A stretch of DNA of 64,000 nucleotides from assembly GCA_039090855.1 (NCBI GenBank), contig CM077025.1, positions 98,994,489 to 99,058,488 of the forward strand, read 5' to 3'. Positions 32,159-42,556 of the stretch are shown here, piece after piece; the stretch's first letter is position 1; the number at the start of each line of letters is the position of its first letter. The notes below the pieces were generated by a model that was given only the letters and a program-made list of their open reading frames with translations, did not search any database and was not told the DNA's origin. This DNA is from Macrothele yani. Its lineage: Eukaryota > Arthropoda > Arachnida > Araneae > Macrothelidae. The position numbers and the translations under genes are program-made.

Positions 32159-32298
32159 AGGCCGCTGTGGTGCAATGGTAGCATGTCCGGCGCGTAACTG
32201 GAAGACCCTGGGTTCGATTCCCGGTGGCGGCTGATGATAATTTTTCCGAGACTCACTTGTTAACGTGGAAAGAGCGATGATTTCTGTTTGGTGTTCGT
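32159..32298 (+). mobile_element. SINE2 copy B with a tRNA-like head
   Basis: 32161-32232 folds as a 72-nt tRNA-like shape. The acceptor stem gccgctg pairs with tggcggc with two wobbles; the anticodon stem tccgg/ctgga encloses the loop cgcgtaa (CGT at the anticodon position); the T loop contains ttcgatt. The loop has G instead of the near-invariant T33, and a SINE tail shared with copy A follows, so I read it as a SINE head and not a tRNA gene. Confidence 0.75.
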
Positions 32299-32344
32299 AC
32301 GAATTGTCAGAAGCCAGTGCTTAAATCTCTGGGTCACCGGGGTG

Positions 32345-33099
32345 GAAAGAAATGTTTTGCCTAGGAAAAGGGTCTGAAAGCAACGGTTTTCATGTATTAG
32401 GGTTGAGGGCAAAATATGAAAAAGCAGACAGAAACGCGCCTTAATAATCATCTTCTTTCAAGCCAATAAACTTGTTATGCATTTATCTCTTCCAAAGCAG
32501 TCCTACCCATCCACCTCATTCATCCCTAGCCCTACTAACATGAAAAAATGAAGGCTTAAACTTGGGATTTGGAAGAGTGGAGAACAATTGAATTCTCGTG
32601 ACCCTGCTGATGTTAATTTGATCTCCTTTCTACGAAGAACTAAGCTACGCACTTTCTAGAGAGAAATGCATAGGGCTGCAAGACGAAAAGCACGAGAGTC
32701 ATTATTATTTGGAAAATTTCAGATTATATTTTAAAGCTAAATAAATTGCGAAAAATGGCACATCTTGAACTGGGTGAGCGGTGGGCAAGAGAAATTTCAG
32801 GGTGTGCTCCTGCCCACTCTCGCACTCACGTTCGCGACTGCCATGAAAAAACCTCAGGTTCGATCCCAGGCAGGTACGAACGCTCGAACCACTAAATATC
32901 CGCCGTGCATCCGGGATAGGCACGTTAAGCCGTCAGTACTGCCCCCCCCCCCGGTAATACATAAGGGCGTTTTCCTACCCCTTTCTACCTCGTTTCCGTG
33001 TCACTTTGCTATCGTGCACTCTAGTCCAAATTTCCTTGCTTTCTATTTCTAAGGGTTGTTTAAATCTCCTTGCTTCCTATTTTCTAAGGTTGTTGTTAG
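32345..33099. other. Unassigned stretch; C run at about 32941-32952
   Basis: No gene recognised. 33040-33099, continued after the hAT insertion at 34601, resembles 62680-62760 (gcttcctatttctaagg ... ccttcctaaaa) and may be LINE 3' untranslated sequence. Confidence 0.35.
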
Positions 33100-33107
33100 G
33101 GTCAGAC

Positions 33108-34592
33108 CAGGGCCGGCTTCATGGCTGTACGACCTGTGCAGTCGCACAGGGCCCCACACCCAAAGAAGCCCCGCACCAGCGTTTGTGTGATGTATTTTGA
33201 ATTTTTTATAATTTTTTTTTTCTTGTATTAAAAATAAAGGACACTTAACGATGTAAAAATGGCATTTTTAGAATTTTTATATCATTACACTTTATTGTCT
33301 TGGTGAACAGAATTCAAGTATCTTCGGTCCATCGTGATGATTCACCGCATCACCGAGAGAGAATTTGCATTATTGACATCATATATATATAATCACCAGA
33401 TCTCTCTGGAACGCTGACATCACAGCAGCGTCACAGCTACGTCTGCATTCTGGCGCAATCACACGCGGTCAGTTTTTTTGCGTTCGTGGGCGGCGAATCT
33501 CTGGCAGATGATTTATCAATAAAAAAAGTAAAAAACGTATCTTTGCGAATTTTTTATGAAACTGGCTAAAATTTTAATAATAACACTGTAACTGAGAGAT
33601 CGATTGTACCTGACGACGACGAGTGCTGGGAATCGATAAATTGCAACATAACGCCGATTCGGGATTTTCAGGACACTGGACCACTGCCCCTGGTTCCCAG
33701 AGACTCTTACAAGCAAGCAGGCCGCGGACCAGCAAAATTTCGCAAAACGCTTCGCGGACCGACCGGCACGAAGTTGCTCTTATGTACAAGGACGTTTGTG
33801 CAGACCTGTTTTTAGTGGTCAAATTCGGAAATCTCTACCATTTCTCAAGTTTTCCTTCGTTTCCGCTGATCGGCGGAAACCTCGTGACGGATCGGTGGTG
33901 TTTGGGAAACAGTGCACTAGACTGCTATCGCACTCACCTCATTTGAGCTACAAAGCTCAAAGCTTTTACTACCCACTAAAACAAATTATAATGAACTGTA
34001 GAACCTGGCCAGCAAAAGAATCTTTCTTCCTAGAAGTAAAGAGACAGAGTCATAATGTAAAAGTTTTCTGAAAATTGCATTACTCGTTTGGTATTGTACG
34101 GACGGTACGTCTTTAGAACCTCAATATTCCAACCATGAATAATTCAAAATGACATTTCCTATCATCGTATCTTATTTATTTAAGCGATTGCTATTTTTTT
34201 TAATTTTGGATAAATTACATTAATTTTTGCCATCAGCACGCATTTCGACGAGGTGCGGGAATTATATTTTGTCGCTTCAATTTAATCAACTTCAATTTAA
34301 TCTGGCAATGTAAATGAATATAGCTTAATTTTAAAATGTCTTTTTATTTTTTAATGAGTAATAATTACAGCTTATTATATAACTCATGAATAAATAATAA
34401 TATTCCTTAGTACCACCATGCTTTATTAAGCTTCATGAGAAAATGTAAAAATGTGGTTTCCCTACCTGACTCTCCCTTTCTTTCAAAAACGTTCCAAAGT
34501 CCAAGCCCATTTAGTAGATGTAGAACTCGCTGGGAAAAGGGCCCCGCATTTTCGTTTTGCACTGGGCCCCGCAAATTATGCAGCCAGCCCTG
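33108..34592 (+). mobile_element. Non-autonomous hAT element, family A copy 1
   Basis: This 1485-bp element starts cagggccggcttcatgg and ends cagccagccctg, with 8-bp flanks ggtcagac and agtcagac (one mismatch). GC-rich ends with gggcccc blocks enclose an AT-rich interior and a nested 233-bp MITE. No transposase ORF is present. The sister copy is at 50748-52286. Confidence 0.88.
33682..33914 (+). mobile_element. MITE nested in hAT family A (copy 1)
   Basis: Ends cactgcccctggttccca and tgtttgggaaacagtg are inverted repeats of the CAGTGGTTCCCA type seen in hAT MITEs. Flanks cactggac (33674-33681) and cactagac (33915-33922) differ by one base. The same MITE occupies the same place in the second copy. 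Confidence 0.8.
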
Positions 34593-34600
34593 AGTCAGAC

Positions 34601-35194
34601 ACTCCCTTCCTAAAATCCTCTACATATGATCTGATCACTCTCGCGCACTCCTTTGGTGTCGTTCCTATACTACGCAGCTGCCTTGTCTGCTTATGCTAAC
34701 AGACGGCCTTTTTGAGACATATTCAAGGAGGTTTTTCAACAAATACGGAATGACTCAGGCTCGGAGGTACTACGACGTACTACAGAGGTGAAGCACGTGT
34801 CAAGGCGACAAACCTGCAGCGATACGTTCCGTCAGTGTAGCTTAGTCGGTTAGAACAACTGGCTCTTTCAAAATTCGCTTTATTGAAAACAAAACAATAG
34901 CCCATGAAACACATAGACAACTGGCTCAGGAGCGAGGAGACGCAAATTCGATCTTCGTCACAGGCAGATTTGTGCTTTCACAGTATGTAAAATCGATGCG
35001 TCAGTTCACAGGGATTTTTAAACAACACGAATCGCTTTTGTTGCATGAGTGTGATTGTTTTATTTACTTGTTTTTCACATTTTAAATTCAACTGACATTT
35101 GATGATGTCTTGCAGTGGAGGATTTAGAGTTACCTGGGCCCTACGCACAGCGTTGGTTTTGGGGTCTCCCTCACTTTACCAGGCATCCTTAAAA
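34601..35194. other. Unassigned; includes a split tRNA-like sequence
   Basis: Apart from the tRNA-like sequence at 34837-34965, nothing recognisable is seen. Confidence 0.4.
34837..34965 (+). repeat. tRNA-like sequence split by a 51-bp insertion with 11-bp duplication
   Basis: An A-box-like gtagcttagtcggttaga is followed by acaactggctc, which is repeated at 34917-34927 after a 51-bp insert (34866-34916). Then a B-box-like gcaaattcgatctt follows. Removing the insert gives a compact tRNA-like segment, probably a third SINE family or an old tRNA pseudogene. Confidence 0.55.
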
Positions 35195-35196
35195 TA

Positions 35197-36524
35197 CAGG
35201 GTGTCAGAGAATTATTGGACCCATTACAAAATTATGTACAGAAAAAAACTGTGAGCATTGTTTGTTTTTCTATGTCACGTATTATTAACACGGTTTCTAC
35301 ATTTTTGTTTTGCAAAATTGTTATTCCCAGAATCCGATAGATGGCGCTAGGTGTGGCCTGATGAGGAATGTATGAGAAATGCGCAATCAGTAGTCATGCC
35401 ATCCGTTCAGCAGAAGGCGATGTGTGTATTATGGCTTGCGGAATTAAAGTATGTCATTAAAGTTAAAAGACGGTACCCTTTAGAGTATGGTTGTAATCCT
35501 CCGTCAACGAATTCAATTAAGCGGTGGATGAAACAGTTTAAAGAAACTGTCAATGTGGAACATCGTGGAGGAACTGGTAGGCCTGGCGTCAGCGGTGAGA
35601 CGGCTGACCAACTTAATGAAAGTTTCCGACGAAGCCCCAGGAAATCCGTTCGTAAAGCAAGCAGAGAACTGTGCATTCCGAAATCGACAGTTTGCGATAT
35701 CTTGCACAAGAAATTAAAGTTTCATGCTTATAAAATTCAAATAGTGCAAAAGATGTATGTAAATGATCACACTCTGCGATACGATTTCGCTGTGGATATG
35801 CTGAATTGAGTGGAAAATGACGACAACTTTCTCAGTACTGTAATTTTTAGTGATAAATTCACATTTCAAGTATCAGGTATTGTGAATCGTCACGATTGTA
35901 GGATATGGGGCAGTGAACCGCCTCATGCTGCTATTGAACTGGAACGTGATTCTCCAAAAGTTCATTTGTGGTGCGCCCTATCAAAAAGAGAAGTGATTGG
36001 CCCTTTCTTCTTCTGCGAAAAAACCATAAATGGGGACATTTACTTGGATATGCAAGAAAATTTCGCCCCCAGATCAAAAGATATGACAACGTCGTTTTCC
36101 AACGTTGACCAATGCGCCTCCACATTGGTCAACGTGTGTACGTAAGTGCCTAAATGAGCATTTCCCCAACAGATGGATTGGGCGTGCAGGGTGGTCCCAT
36201 TCCGTGGCCTCCTCGCTCTCCAGATCTAACTCCATTGGATTATTTCATGTGGGGTTATGTGAAGGATCGTGTCCATCAGACGCCTTGGAACTGAAGCAGC
36301 GTATCACAGCTGCTATTAATTCCATAACTCCTCAGATGCTTGCCAATACATGGCATGAAATCAAGTATCGCTTGGACGTACTACGAGCAACCAAGGGATC
36401 TCACATCGAAATTTATTAACTTGTGTAGTTACATTGTAAGTTAGTACGGTCAATTTCTTTCTATCTGTTTAATGTTTTGTTTTATGTAATTTTGTAATGT
36501 GTCCAATAATTCTCGGACACCCTG
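35197..36524 (+). mobile_element. mariner-like transposon (long-spacing group), relic
   Basis: This 1328-bp element has inverted repeats starting cagggtgtc(a/c)gagaatta that match for over 30 bp, and TA on each side (35195-35196, 36525-36526). Confidence 0.93.
35351..36419 (+). pseudogene. mariner-like transposase relic (DD41D visitor-like)
   Basis: The N-terminal frame (35351-35809) has paired HTH regions with GRPGVSGETADQL and SVRKASRELCIPKSTVCDIL. The next frame (35810-36145) has VIFSDKFTFQVSGIVNRHDC and PKVHLWCALSKREVIGPFFF. The third block (PRSPDLTPLDYFMWGYVKDR) is readable around 36205-36265 in another frame. Related proteins of this type have about 41 residues between the second and third Asp; the second Asp region here is too disrupted to count. 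It ends THIEIY-like (SHIEIY). A stop at 35807 and a frameshift near 36080 inactivate it. Confidence 0.8.
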
Positions 36525-36526
36525 TA

Positions 36527-37531
36527 TAACGCGCACATTTTTACTCTTTCCTACTAATGTGTAAAAATGTATTGTAATCGCAAAAACAAATTGTTATCCA
36601 GATTTCAATAGAAATACCCATTTTGGCCTCTCCAGAACATGATTTATAGTGTGTGTGTGGTTTGTTGTCGCTATAACTCAAAAACTATTATAGCTATCAA
36701 GACGAAATTTAATACTGAGGGCTTTTGTAATATCCTGATGGGGAGGAAATGGCCAAAGTTAAAAGTGGAAAGCTTTTTGGTAAGGAAGAACAGTCAGAAC
36801 TTTTATAAAGGTGACCACTGAACCACAGTACTTAGACGTGTTACCTTAGGTTAGTTTATGGTACTGCTTAAATCGACATTTATGTCACATGCGGTGTGGG
36901 ATCTGCTGTCGGATATCATCAGATTCCACCCCATTAACAGTTAGTTCCCTTATACTGACAGTCCAAGCATGGATGAAATCTATTCCTGTGTCTCATAAAG
37001 CACATTTACCAATGCCATTTTACTCGTACGATGAGTCTTGCGATTACCTCTTGAACTAAACGTAATAGGCGAAAAGGAATTTTAAGGGAAAGATGGAGAG
37101 CCATATAAAACACCGAACTATAGTGCTAAATGTTCATTACATTCTAAGAAAATTGGCCAGAAATAACACTGGAATTTCTCAGCGCAGTTGCAATGCAGTA
37201 TTAAGTAATATTACTTCAAACCGATATTTAGTGAGCGTGCATTTAAGCTAATGAATTCATACTTATAGATGACGTGTACTTAAATTTCAGGCGGAAAAAC
37301 CATCAAATCTTCCAAACCCAGAACATCTGGTTTATTCTTCGCTCTATGATTTTTGCCTTTCTTTAGAAGCAAAATTAAAAATGAAATTACAAATCGTCAT
37401 TTTTGAGCCCCCCCCCCCCGAACCGTGGGGCATCGCGACTGGGCTTTGTTGGCTTCCCTGTCAAACCGCCCATGATGTCTAGAGAAAAAAATTAATGTTA
37501 GTTACTGCACATTGAAAATCAAACGCATCTA
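36527..37531. other. Unassigned intergenic stretch
   Basis: No coding or repeat homology that I can name. A C run (ccccccccccg) lies at about 37410. Confidence 0.45.
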
Positions 37532-38751
37532 CACTGAAGAGCAATTGAATTAGAGACAGCTGGCGTTATGCAAATGTGGCGCTGTGGGTGGCCCTGTAAA
37601 CGGAAACGACATGACGTATGCAGCGATCCGACAGTATAAGGAGTAATGCGACGGGAATCAGTAAGAGCCCGACGCAGTATAGGTAAGACGAAGGATCTAA
37701 GCGCATTTGATCGTGGGAAAATTGTTGGGGCCCGACGAATGGGTCACTCCATCTCGGAAGTCGTGCAGGCACTGGGATTTTCACGAGCCACTGTGTCACG
37801 GGTGCACTGTGAGTACATCGAATCCGGTAAAGCCATCCCCGCAAAGGCCAACTGCCGTGGACAACAGCGTGTGGATGAGCGGGGTCATCGTCGGCTAGCT
37901 CGCATTGTAACAGCTGATAGACGGGCTACAATGCAAGAAATCACTTTGCAATTTAACGCTGGTGCACAAAAACGTGTAAGCAGCCACACCATCCAGAACC
38001 ATCTCCTCGCTATGGGGCACAGAAGCCATCGTCCCACGAGGGTACCGCGGCTGACCGCACATTACAGGGTACAAAGATTAGCATGGGCGTGGGAACTTTG
38101 CCACTGGACCCTAGACATGTGGAAAAATGTTGCCTGGACTGATGAGTCGAGATTCACGTTGGTACATGCGGATGGCAGGATACGAGTACGGCGCAAACCA
38201 CATGAAGCGATGGATCCTTCTTGCCAGCAGGGTACTCTTCAAGCTGGTGGGGGTGGCATTCTCGTCTGGGGACTGTTTACGTGGACTGAAATGGGACCCC
38301 TGGTACGTGTGACATCGTCCCTCACAGGTCAACGTTACCGGGATATCCTGGACAACTATTTGCTCCCGTTTGTGTGTCTTCAACATCCCACTGGGAACCT
38401 CATCCTGCAACAAGACAATGCACCATGCCATCGCTCCCGAATTGTATCCGAATGGACGGATGAACACTCCGCCGACGTGACCTCGCTTCCTTGGCCAGCT
38501 AGGTCACCTGACCTCAGCCTCATCGAGCACATCTGGGATGCCACCGAGAGAGATGTTCGAGGCTCTGACCCCCCTCCATCCAATCTTCGTGAACTGTGGG
38601 AGCTTGTTCAGAGGTCGTGGATCCGTATGGCTTCCCAACGCTTCCGGTGTCTTGTCGAGTCCATACCGAGACGAATCGCCGCCGTCATCAGGGCTAAAGG
38701 TGGTGCTACACGTTACTAGACAGGTATCTCTAATTCAATTGCTCTTCAGTG
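37532..38751 (+). mobile_element. Intact Tc1-like transposon copy 8
   Basis: This 1220-bp element has perfect 25-bp terminal inverted repeats (37532-37556 and 38727-38751, starting cactgaagagc). The left flank is TA (37530-37531); the right flank reads ca, one base off the expected TA. It contains a single uninterrupted transposase ORF, which makes it the only apparently complete transposon in the window. Confidence 0.95.
37646..38719 (+). CDS. Tc1-like transposase, full length and uninterrupted
   Basis: This is a 357-aa protein from ATG 37646. The N-terminal bipartite DNA-binding region (about residues 15-120) has helix-turn-helix KDLSAFDRGKIVGARRMG and a second HTH-like segment around RATMQEITLQFNAG. 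The DDE domain has WTDESRFTLVHADGR (first Asp), LILQQDNAPCHRSR (second Asp) and SPDLSLIEHIWD (Glu). I count 36 residues between the second Asp and the Glu. The protein ends IRAKGGATRY. The length is typical of Tc1 transposases (about 340-360 aa). It would bind the inverted repeats and move the element by cut and paste into TA sites in the nucleus. All catalytic residues are present, so activity is possible. Confidence 0.95.
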   Translation: MRRESVRARRSIGKTKDLSAFDRGKIVGARRMGHSISEVVQALGFSRATVSRVHCEYIESGKAIPAKANCRGQQRVDERGHRRLARIVTADRRATMQEITLQFNAGAQKRVSSHTIQNHLLAMGHRSHRPTRVPRLTAHYRVQRLAWAWELCHWTLDMWKNVAWTDESRFTLVHADGRIRVRRKPHEAMDPSCQQGTLQAGGGGILVWGLFTWTEMGPLVRVTSSLTGQRYRDILDNYLLPFVCLQHPTGNLILQQDNAPCHRSRIVSEWTDEHSADVTSLPWPARSPDLSLIEHIWDATERDVRGSDPPPSNLRELWELVQRSWIRMASQRFRCLVESIPRRIAAVIRAKGGATRY

Positions 38752-39214
38752 CATAATGTAGTCAATAATGATATGATAGGAATGACGAAATTTATCTGAT
38801 ATTTCTTCGTGGGGAACAATGAAAAACAGGCTAAACACTAAAAGGCAACGTCCACTTATCTAACGAAGTTATGCTTTGACAACTCGCTGCATTATTTTAT
38901 AAAATAATTCAAAAAAGTTTGATAGAACCCATCGCAAGATTTAAGATATGAAGAAACTATAATTTCCCTTTGTGGATGATATGTTAAGGTTTCAAATATT
39001 TATAAGAACTTTTTTGCCATCCAAATTCCTGCCCAGTTTGAGACAGTGTAATCAAGGGCTTATATTAGCAGGGCGTTCGGGGCGTGTGGCCAGTGTACCT
39101 GATTTTCGAAGACGCCCCTAAAACTATTCACATTACACAAATTATGCAATATTGTGCAAAGATTAATACTTTTATCGACATTTATGTTACATGCGGTGTG
39201 AGATCTGTTGTCGT
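38752..39214. other. Unassigned intergenic stretch
   Basis: AT-rich with no recognisable gene. aaaataatg(c/t)-containing sequence here provided the SINE target. Confidence 0.4.
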
Positions 39215-39225
39215 AAAATAATGCT

Positions 39226-39304
39226 CTTTTTTTTTTTTTTTTTTTTTTTTTGAATTGAGGTTTAACGACCACCATGAGCAACTCAATGGGCTATAAACAG
39301 TCGC
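39226..39304 (-). mobile_element. SINE1 copy i, 5'-truncated
   Basis: Only the poly-T tail and about 55 bp of the 3' body are present. A perfect 11-bp duplication aaaataatgct lies at 39215-39225 and 39305-39315, so it was truncated at insertion. Confidence 0.9.
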
Positions 39305-39315
39305 AAAATAATGCT

Positions 39316-39836
39316 TTGCAATATAATACTCTGCTGTTCATCGTAAAATAATGCGAAAAGTTTTTTGATTCCCAGAAAAAGAAGAATGACATACTTCGTA
39401 TGTCTGAACTGCACTAATGAATGAGTCGGTTACCAAATATCTTCTATTACTTAATTCTTCATAGGGATGGCTTATAAACTGAATGCTTCAGCGGTTTTAG
39501 AATGCACGAAGCTACGTATGTAAAGTGAATAAAAAAATTAAATAAAACAAAAACAAAACAGTGATAACCACGGGAGCAATGTGGAACATTTTTTTTTCCT
39601 GATATAAATGAGCTCTTTCTTCAGACCATCTTTAGTTACACATGCTATAGTAACACAATATGGAGTAGGTGGCCCTGAAACCTCTGCCAACGATCCTTTG
39701 CCATTGAGCCAACCTTGGCTATGGTCCAGGGCGCTGCATATTGAAGGTCACCCAATTTTAGGAACACACGTGACAAAAGCCGTTTTACCTCATTACACAA
39801 GAAAAAGAACAAACAAAAGAAAATCTTGCAATCAAA
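39316..39836. other. Unassigned stretch before the nested block
   Basis: The small ORF at 39608-39880 has no recognisable motif, and its end is mariner inverted repeat. Confidence 0.4.
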
Positions 39837-40084
39837 TACAGGGTGTCCCACACTCGCTACCGAACTCGGCATTTATTTAACAAGTTAGTAAAATCATGCA
39901 ATGCTTTGATTAAGATAGGCTTTCCAACATACCAGAAATTATTACTCAAGTTATGTGGATAATGGCTGTGAAATAAATCTGGCTTTTGTGCAATGACCTA
40001 TGACCCCATTTCGTTGATATTCAACAGAACCGGTTCACTATAATTCCGGAACAACACGATAAAGTTTTGTCGCAATCCAAGCAT

Positions 40085-40980
40085 TTTAGGTAAGTTATGA
40101 TGCACAACGGCAATGGAATGGATCCTGCTCCAGTGTCTTGACCTTTGACCCCATTTCACCTATTTTTAATAGGGTTCGTCCCCAATGGCTCCCTACCACA
40201 TACTAAAATTTCATCGAAATCGAACCATTTTTACGCAAGTTATGACGCATAAGGGCAATGGAATATATCCCGCCCTTATGCCCTGCCTGACCTTTGACCC
40301 CATTTCGCCTATTTTCAATAGGGTTCGTGCCCAGGTGGTTCCCTACCACATACTAAAATTTCATCGAAATCGAACCATATTTACGCATGTTATGACGCAT
40401 AAAGGCAATGGAATGGATCCCGCTTTTATGTCCTGACCTTTGACCCCATTTCGCCCATTTTCAATAGGGTTCGTCCCCAGGTGGTTTCTTACCACATTCT
40501 AAAATTTGATCGAAATCGAACTATTTTTACGCAAGTTATGACGCATAAGGACAATGGAATATATCCCGCTCTTATGCCCTACCTGGCCTTTGACCCCATT
40601 CCGCCCATTTTCAATAGGGTTCGTGCCCAGTGGTTCCCTACTACACACTAAAATTTCATCGAAATCGAACCATATTTACTCATGTTATGACGCATAAAGG
40701 CAATGGAATGGATCCCGCTTTTATGTCCTGACCTTTGACCCCATTCCACCCATTTTCAATAGGGCTCGTGCCCAGATGGTTCCCTACCACATACTAAAAT
40801 TTCATCGAAATCGAACCAGTTTTACGCAAGTTATGACGCATAAAGGCAATGGAATGGATCCATCTCCTATGTCCTGACCTTTGACCGTATTTCCCCCATT
40901 TTCAATAGGGTTCGTCCCCAGGTGGTCCCCTACCACATACTAAAATTTCGTCGAAATCGAACCATTTTCACGTGAGTTAT
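40085..40980 (+). repeat. Tandem array of about 148-bp units with a dimeric higher-order pattern
   Basis: The marker gttatga(c/t)gca recurs at about 40093, 40241, 40389, 40538, 40684 and 40832, a period of 146-149 bp. Each unit has tgacctttgacc, ttttcaatagggttcgt and aaatttcatcgaaatcgaa. Units starting at 40235 and 40532 share aatatatcccgc; units at 40383 and 40678 share tggatcccgcttttatgtc. So a two-unit block of about 297 bp has been duplicated. Confidence 0.85.
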
Positions 40981-41365
40981 CGTGCGGACAGACGGACGGA
41001 CAAAGCTGGAGCATATACGCTTCTTCATTCAACACAATTTTATTAACAAGGTTGGGTTCAGGAGGCGAACATGGGCGTCCTGATACATATATTGTACGGT
41101 AAAATATACAAACTCTAAAATTCTATGTACATTATATACAGCACGATGTATTGATTCACAAAGGAGCCTCGTGGTAAGAGGTACAAGCATTTTGCACAAG
41201 AACAATAACAGAGATTGTCGAAACATTTCGTCTCGAAGCATAAGTATATTATAGTGCTGACAAATAACAGAACGAGATTATTATAATGAAGCACTGTGCA
41301 AAAGGAGAACTGTAGATGACAAAGTAGACAATGTGAAACCTAAGGCAAACGGAATTACGATGTCT

Positions 41366-41846
41366 TAGTCATCATCATCATCATCGTCAACCATTATCAA
41401 TCCACTGCTGGACGAAGGTCTCCCCAAGTTTCCTCCACAACGGTCTGTCTTGTGCCAGTCTCCTCCATGTCACTCCCGCATATTTACGAATTTCATCCAC
41501 CCATCTCCCATGTGGTCTTCTTCTGGGTCTTTTCCTGTCCCTTGGAATCCAATCTAAAATTTCGGCTGTCCATCGATGGTCTATCCTTCTGGCAGTATGT
41601 CCAGCCCATTGCCATTTCAGGGATTTAACTCTGATCATGATGTCTTCCACTCTCGTCATTTTTCGGATCCACGAGTTCCTCTTCTTATCTCTCCTGGTTA
41701 TACCAAGCATGCACCTCTCCATGCTGCTTTGGGTTGTCTGCAGTCTTTGTATGTCTCTTTTAGTTAAGGTCCACGTCTCTGCACCATACGTAAGCACTGG
41801 AAGGATGCATTGATCAAACACTTTTCTTTTAAGACATAATGGCATA
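41366..41846 (-). pseudogene. RTE-like LINE 3' copy 3
   Basis: A 5'-truncated copy whose C-terminal frame (MPLCLKRKVFDQC ... RWVDEIRKYAGV ... WIDNG) is open on the minus strand down to 41387. The (ATG)n tail lies at 41369-41385. It is a very young fragment by its similarity to the 30.6-kb copy and sits in the 3' region of the Tx1-like LINE. Confidence 0.9.
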
Positions 41847-42490
41847 GTACTGGTAGAAAAAATGATAATCAAAGAGAAAACAAGTAAGACTATATACATT
41901 TGTACAGTATGGTGCATATTATATTCACATTTGTTAGAAGATATTAGCTTTATGTTGAAGTTTGATTCTGAAAACCAATGGTGAGCATGCACGTTGAACT
42001 GAAGTTCAACAGAGCTAGGATAAACTACCGACAGTCAGTTGCAACGTCGCTGGCATGCCGGTGAACCAGGAAGCGGCCGGAGACCAGGTGGAACGGAAAT
42101 GTTGTTCTCTCTGTTGGGCAACGGCCACAAGGTTCTCTAGACGAAGTCTTGAGAGGAGACGTTCCCGAAAGTGGCACAGTAGTTCCACAGAAGCTTGGTG
42201 GATGGTATAAGGAGATGAGATATCTCGGCAGCGCTGATGAAATACGTATATGACGTGTTTCACCAGGATGAAAATATATGAGCAGATGGGTGGAAGCTTG
42301 ACTGGCGGAGAGACCTGCAGGAGGAGTGTCTTATAGGCATCGAAAGGAAGATCAGTTGTGGCTGAACGTTGAGCAATGGAAAATGCAAGATGGAGTAGTG
42401 GAAGGAGGATGACACAATGTAGATAAACATGAGAGACATCAGCTTCTTGAGCACAGAAGGGGCAAAGAGCTGAGTCAAGAATGGTCATGC

Positions 42491-42556
42491 GGTGGAGGAT
42501 GGATGGAACGGGAAGACGGCGGTGGAGGATGGATGGAACGGGAAGACGGCGGTGGA
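42491..42556 (-). repeat. Tandem duplication of about 33 bp inside LINE ORF2
   Basis: ggtggaggatggatgg, aacgggaagacggc is present twice in a row, giving the peptide repeat HRRLPVPSIL twice on the minus strand. Confidence 0.85.

Larger units (their letters stand above)
31636..32344 (-). mobile_element. SINE1 copy h, interrupted by tRNA-like SINE material
   Basis: The reverse SINE1 body lies at 31636-31818 and its head at 32299-32344. The insert 31819-32298 is flanked by acgaatt (31812-31818 and 32299-32305). Confidence 0.85.

Noticed and set aside
32161..32232. tRNA-Thr(CGT) gene
   Set aside because: It folds like a tRNA but has G where T33 is expected, a wobble-rich acceptor stem, and a SINE tail shared with a second copy, so it is a SINE head.
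33796..34071. ORFs shared by the two hAT family A copies (33796-34071 and 51195-51593) as a conserved gene
   Set aside because: The shared sequence follows from both being copies of the same transposon. The frames lack known domains and overlap a nested MITE.
40085..40980. CRISPR-like array
   Set aside because: The units are about 148 bp, contiguous and without spacers, in a eukaryotic transposon context.
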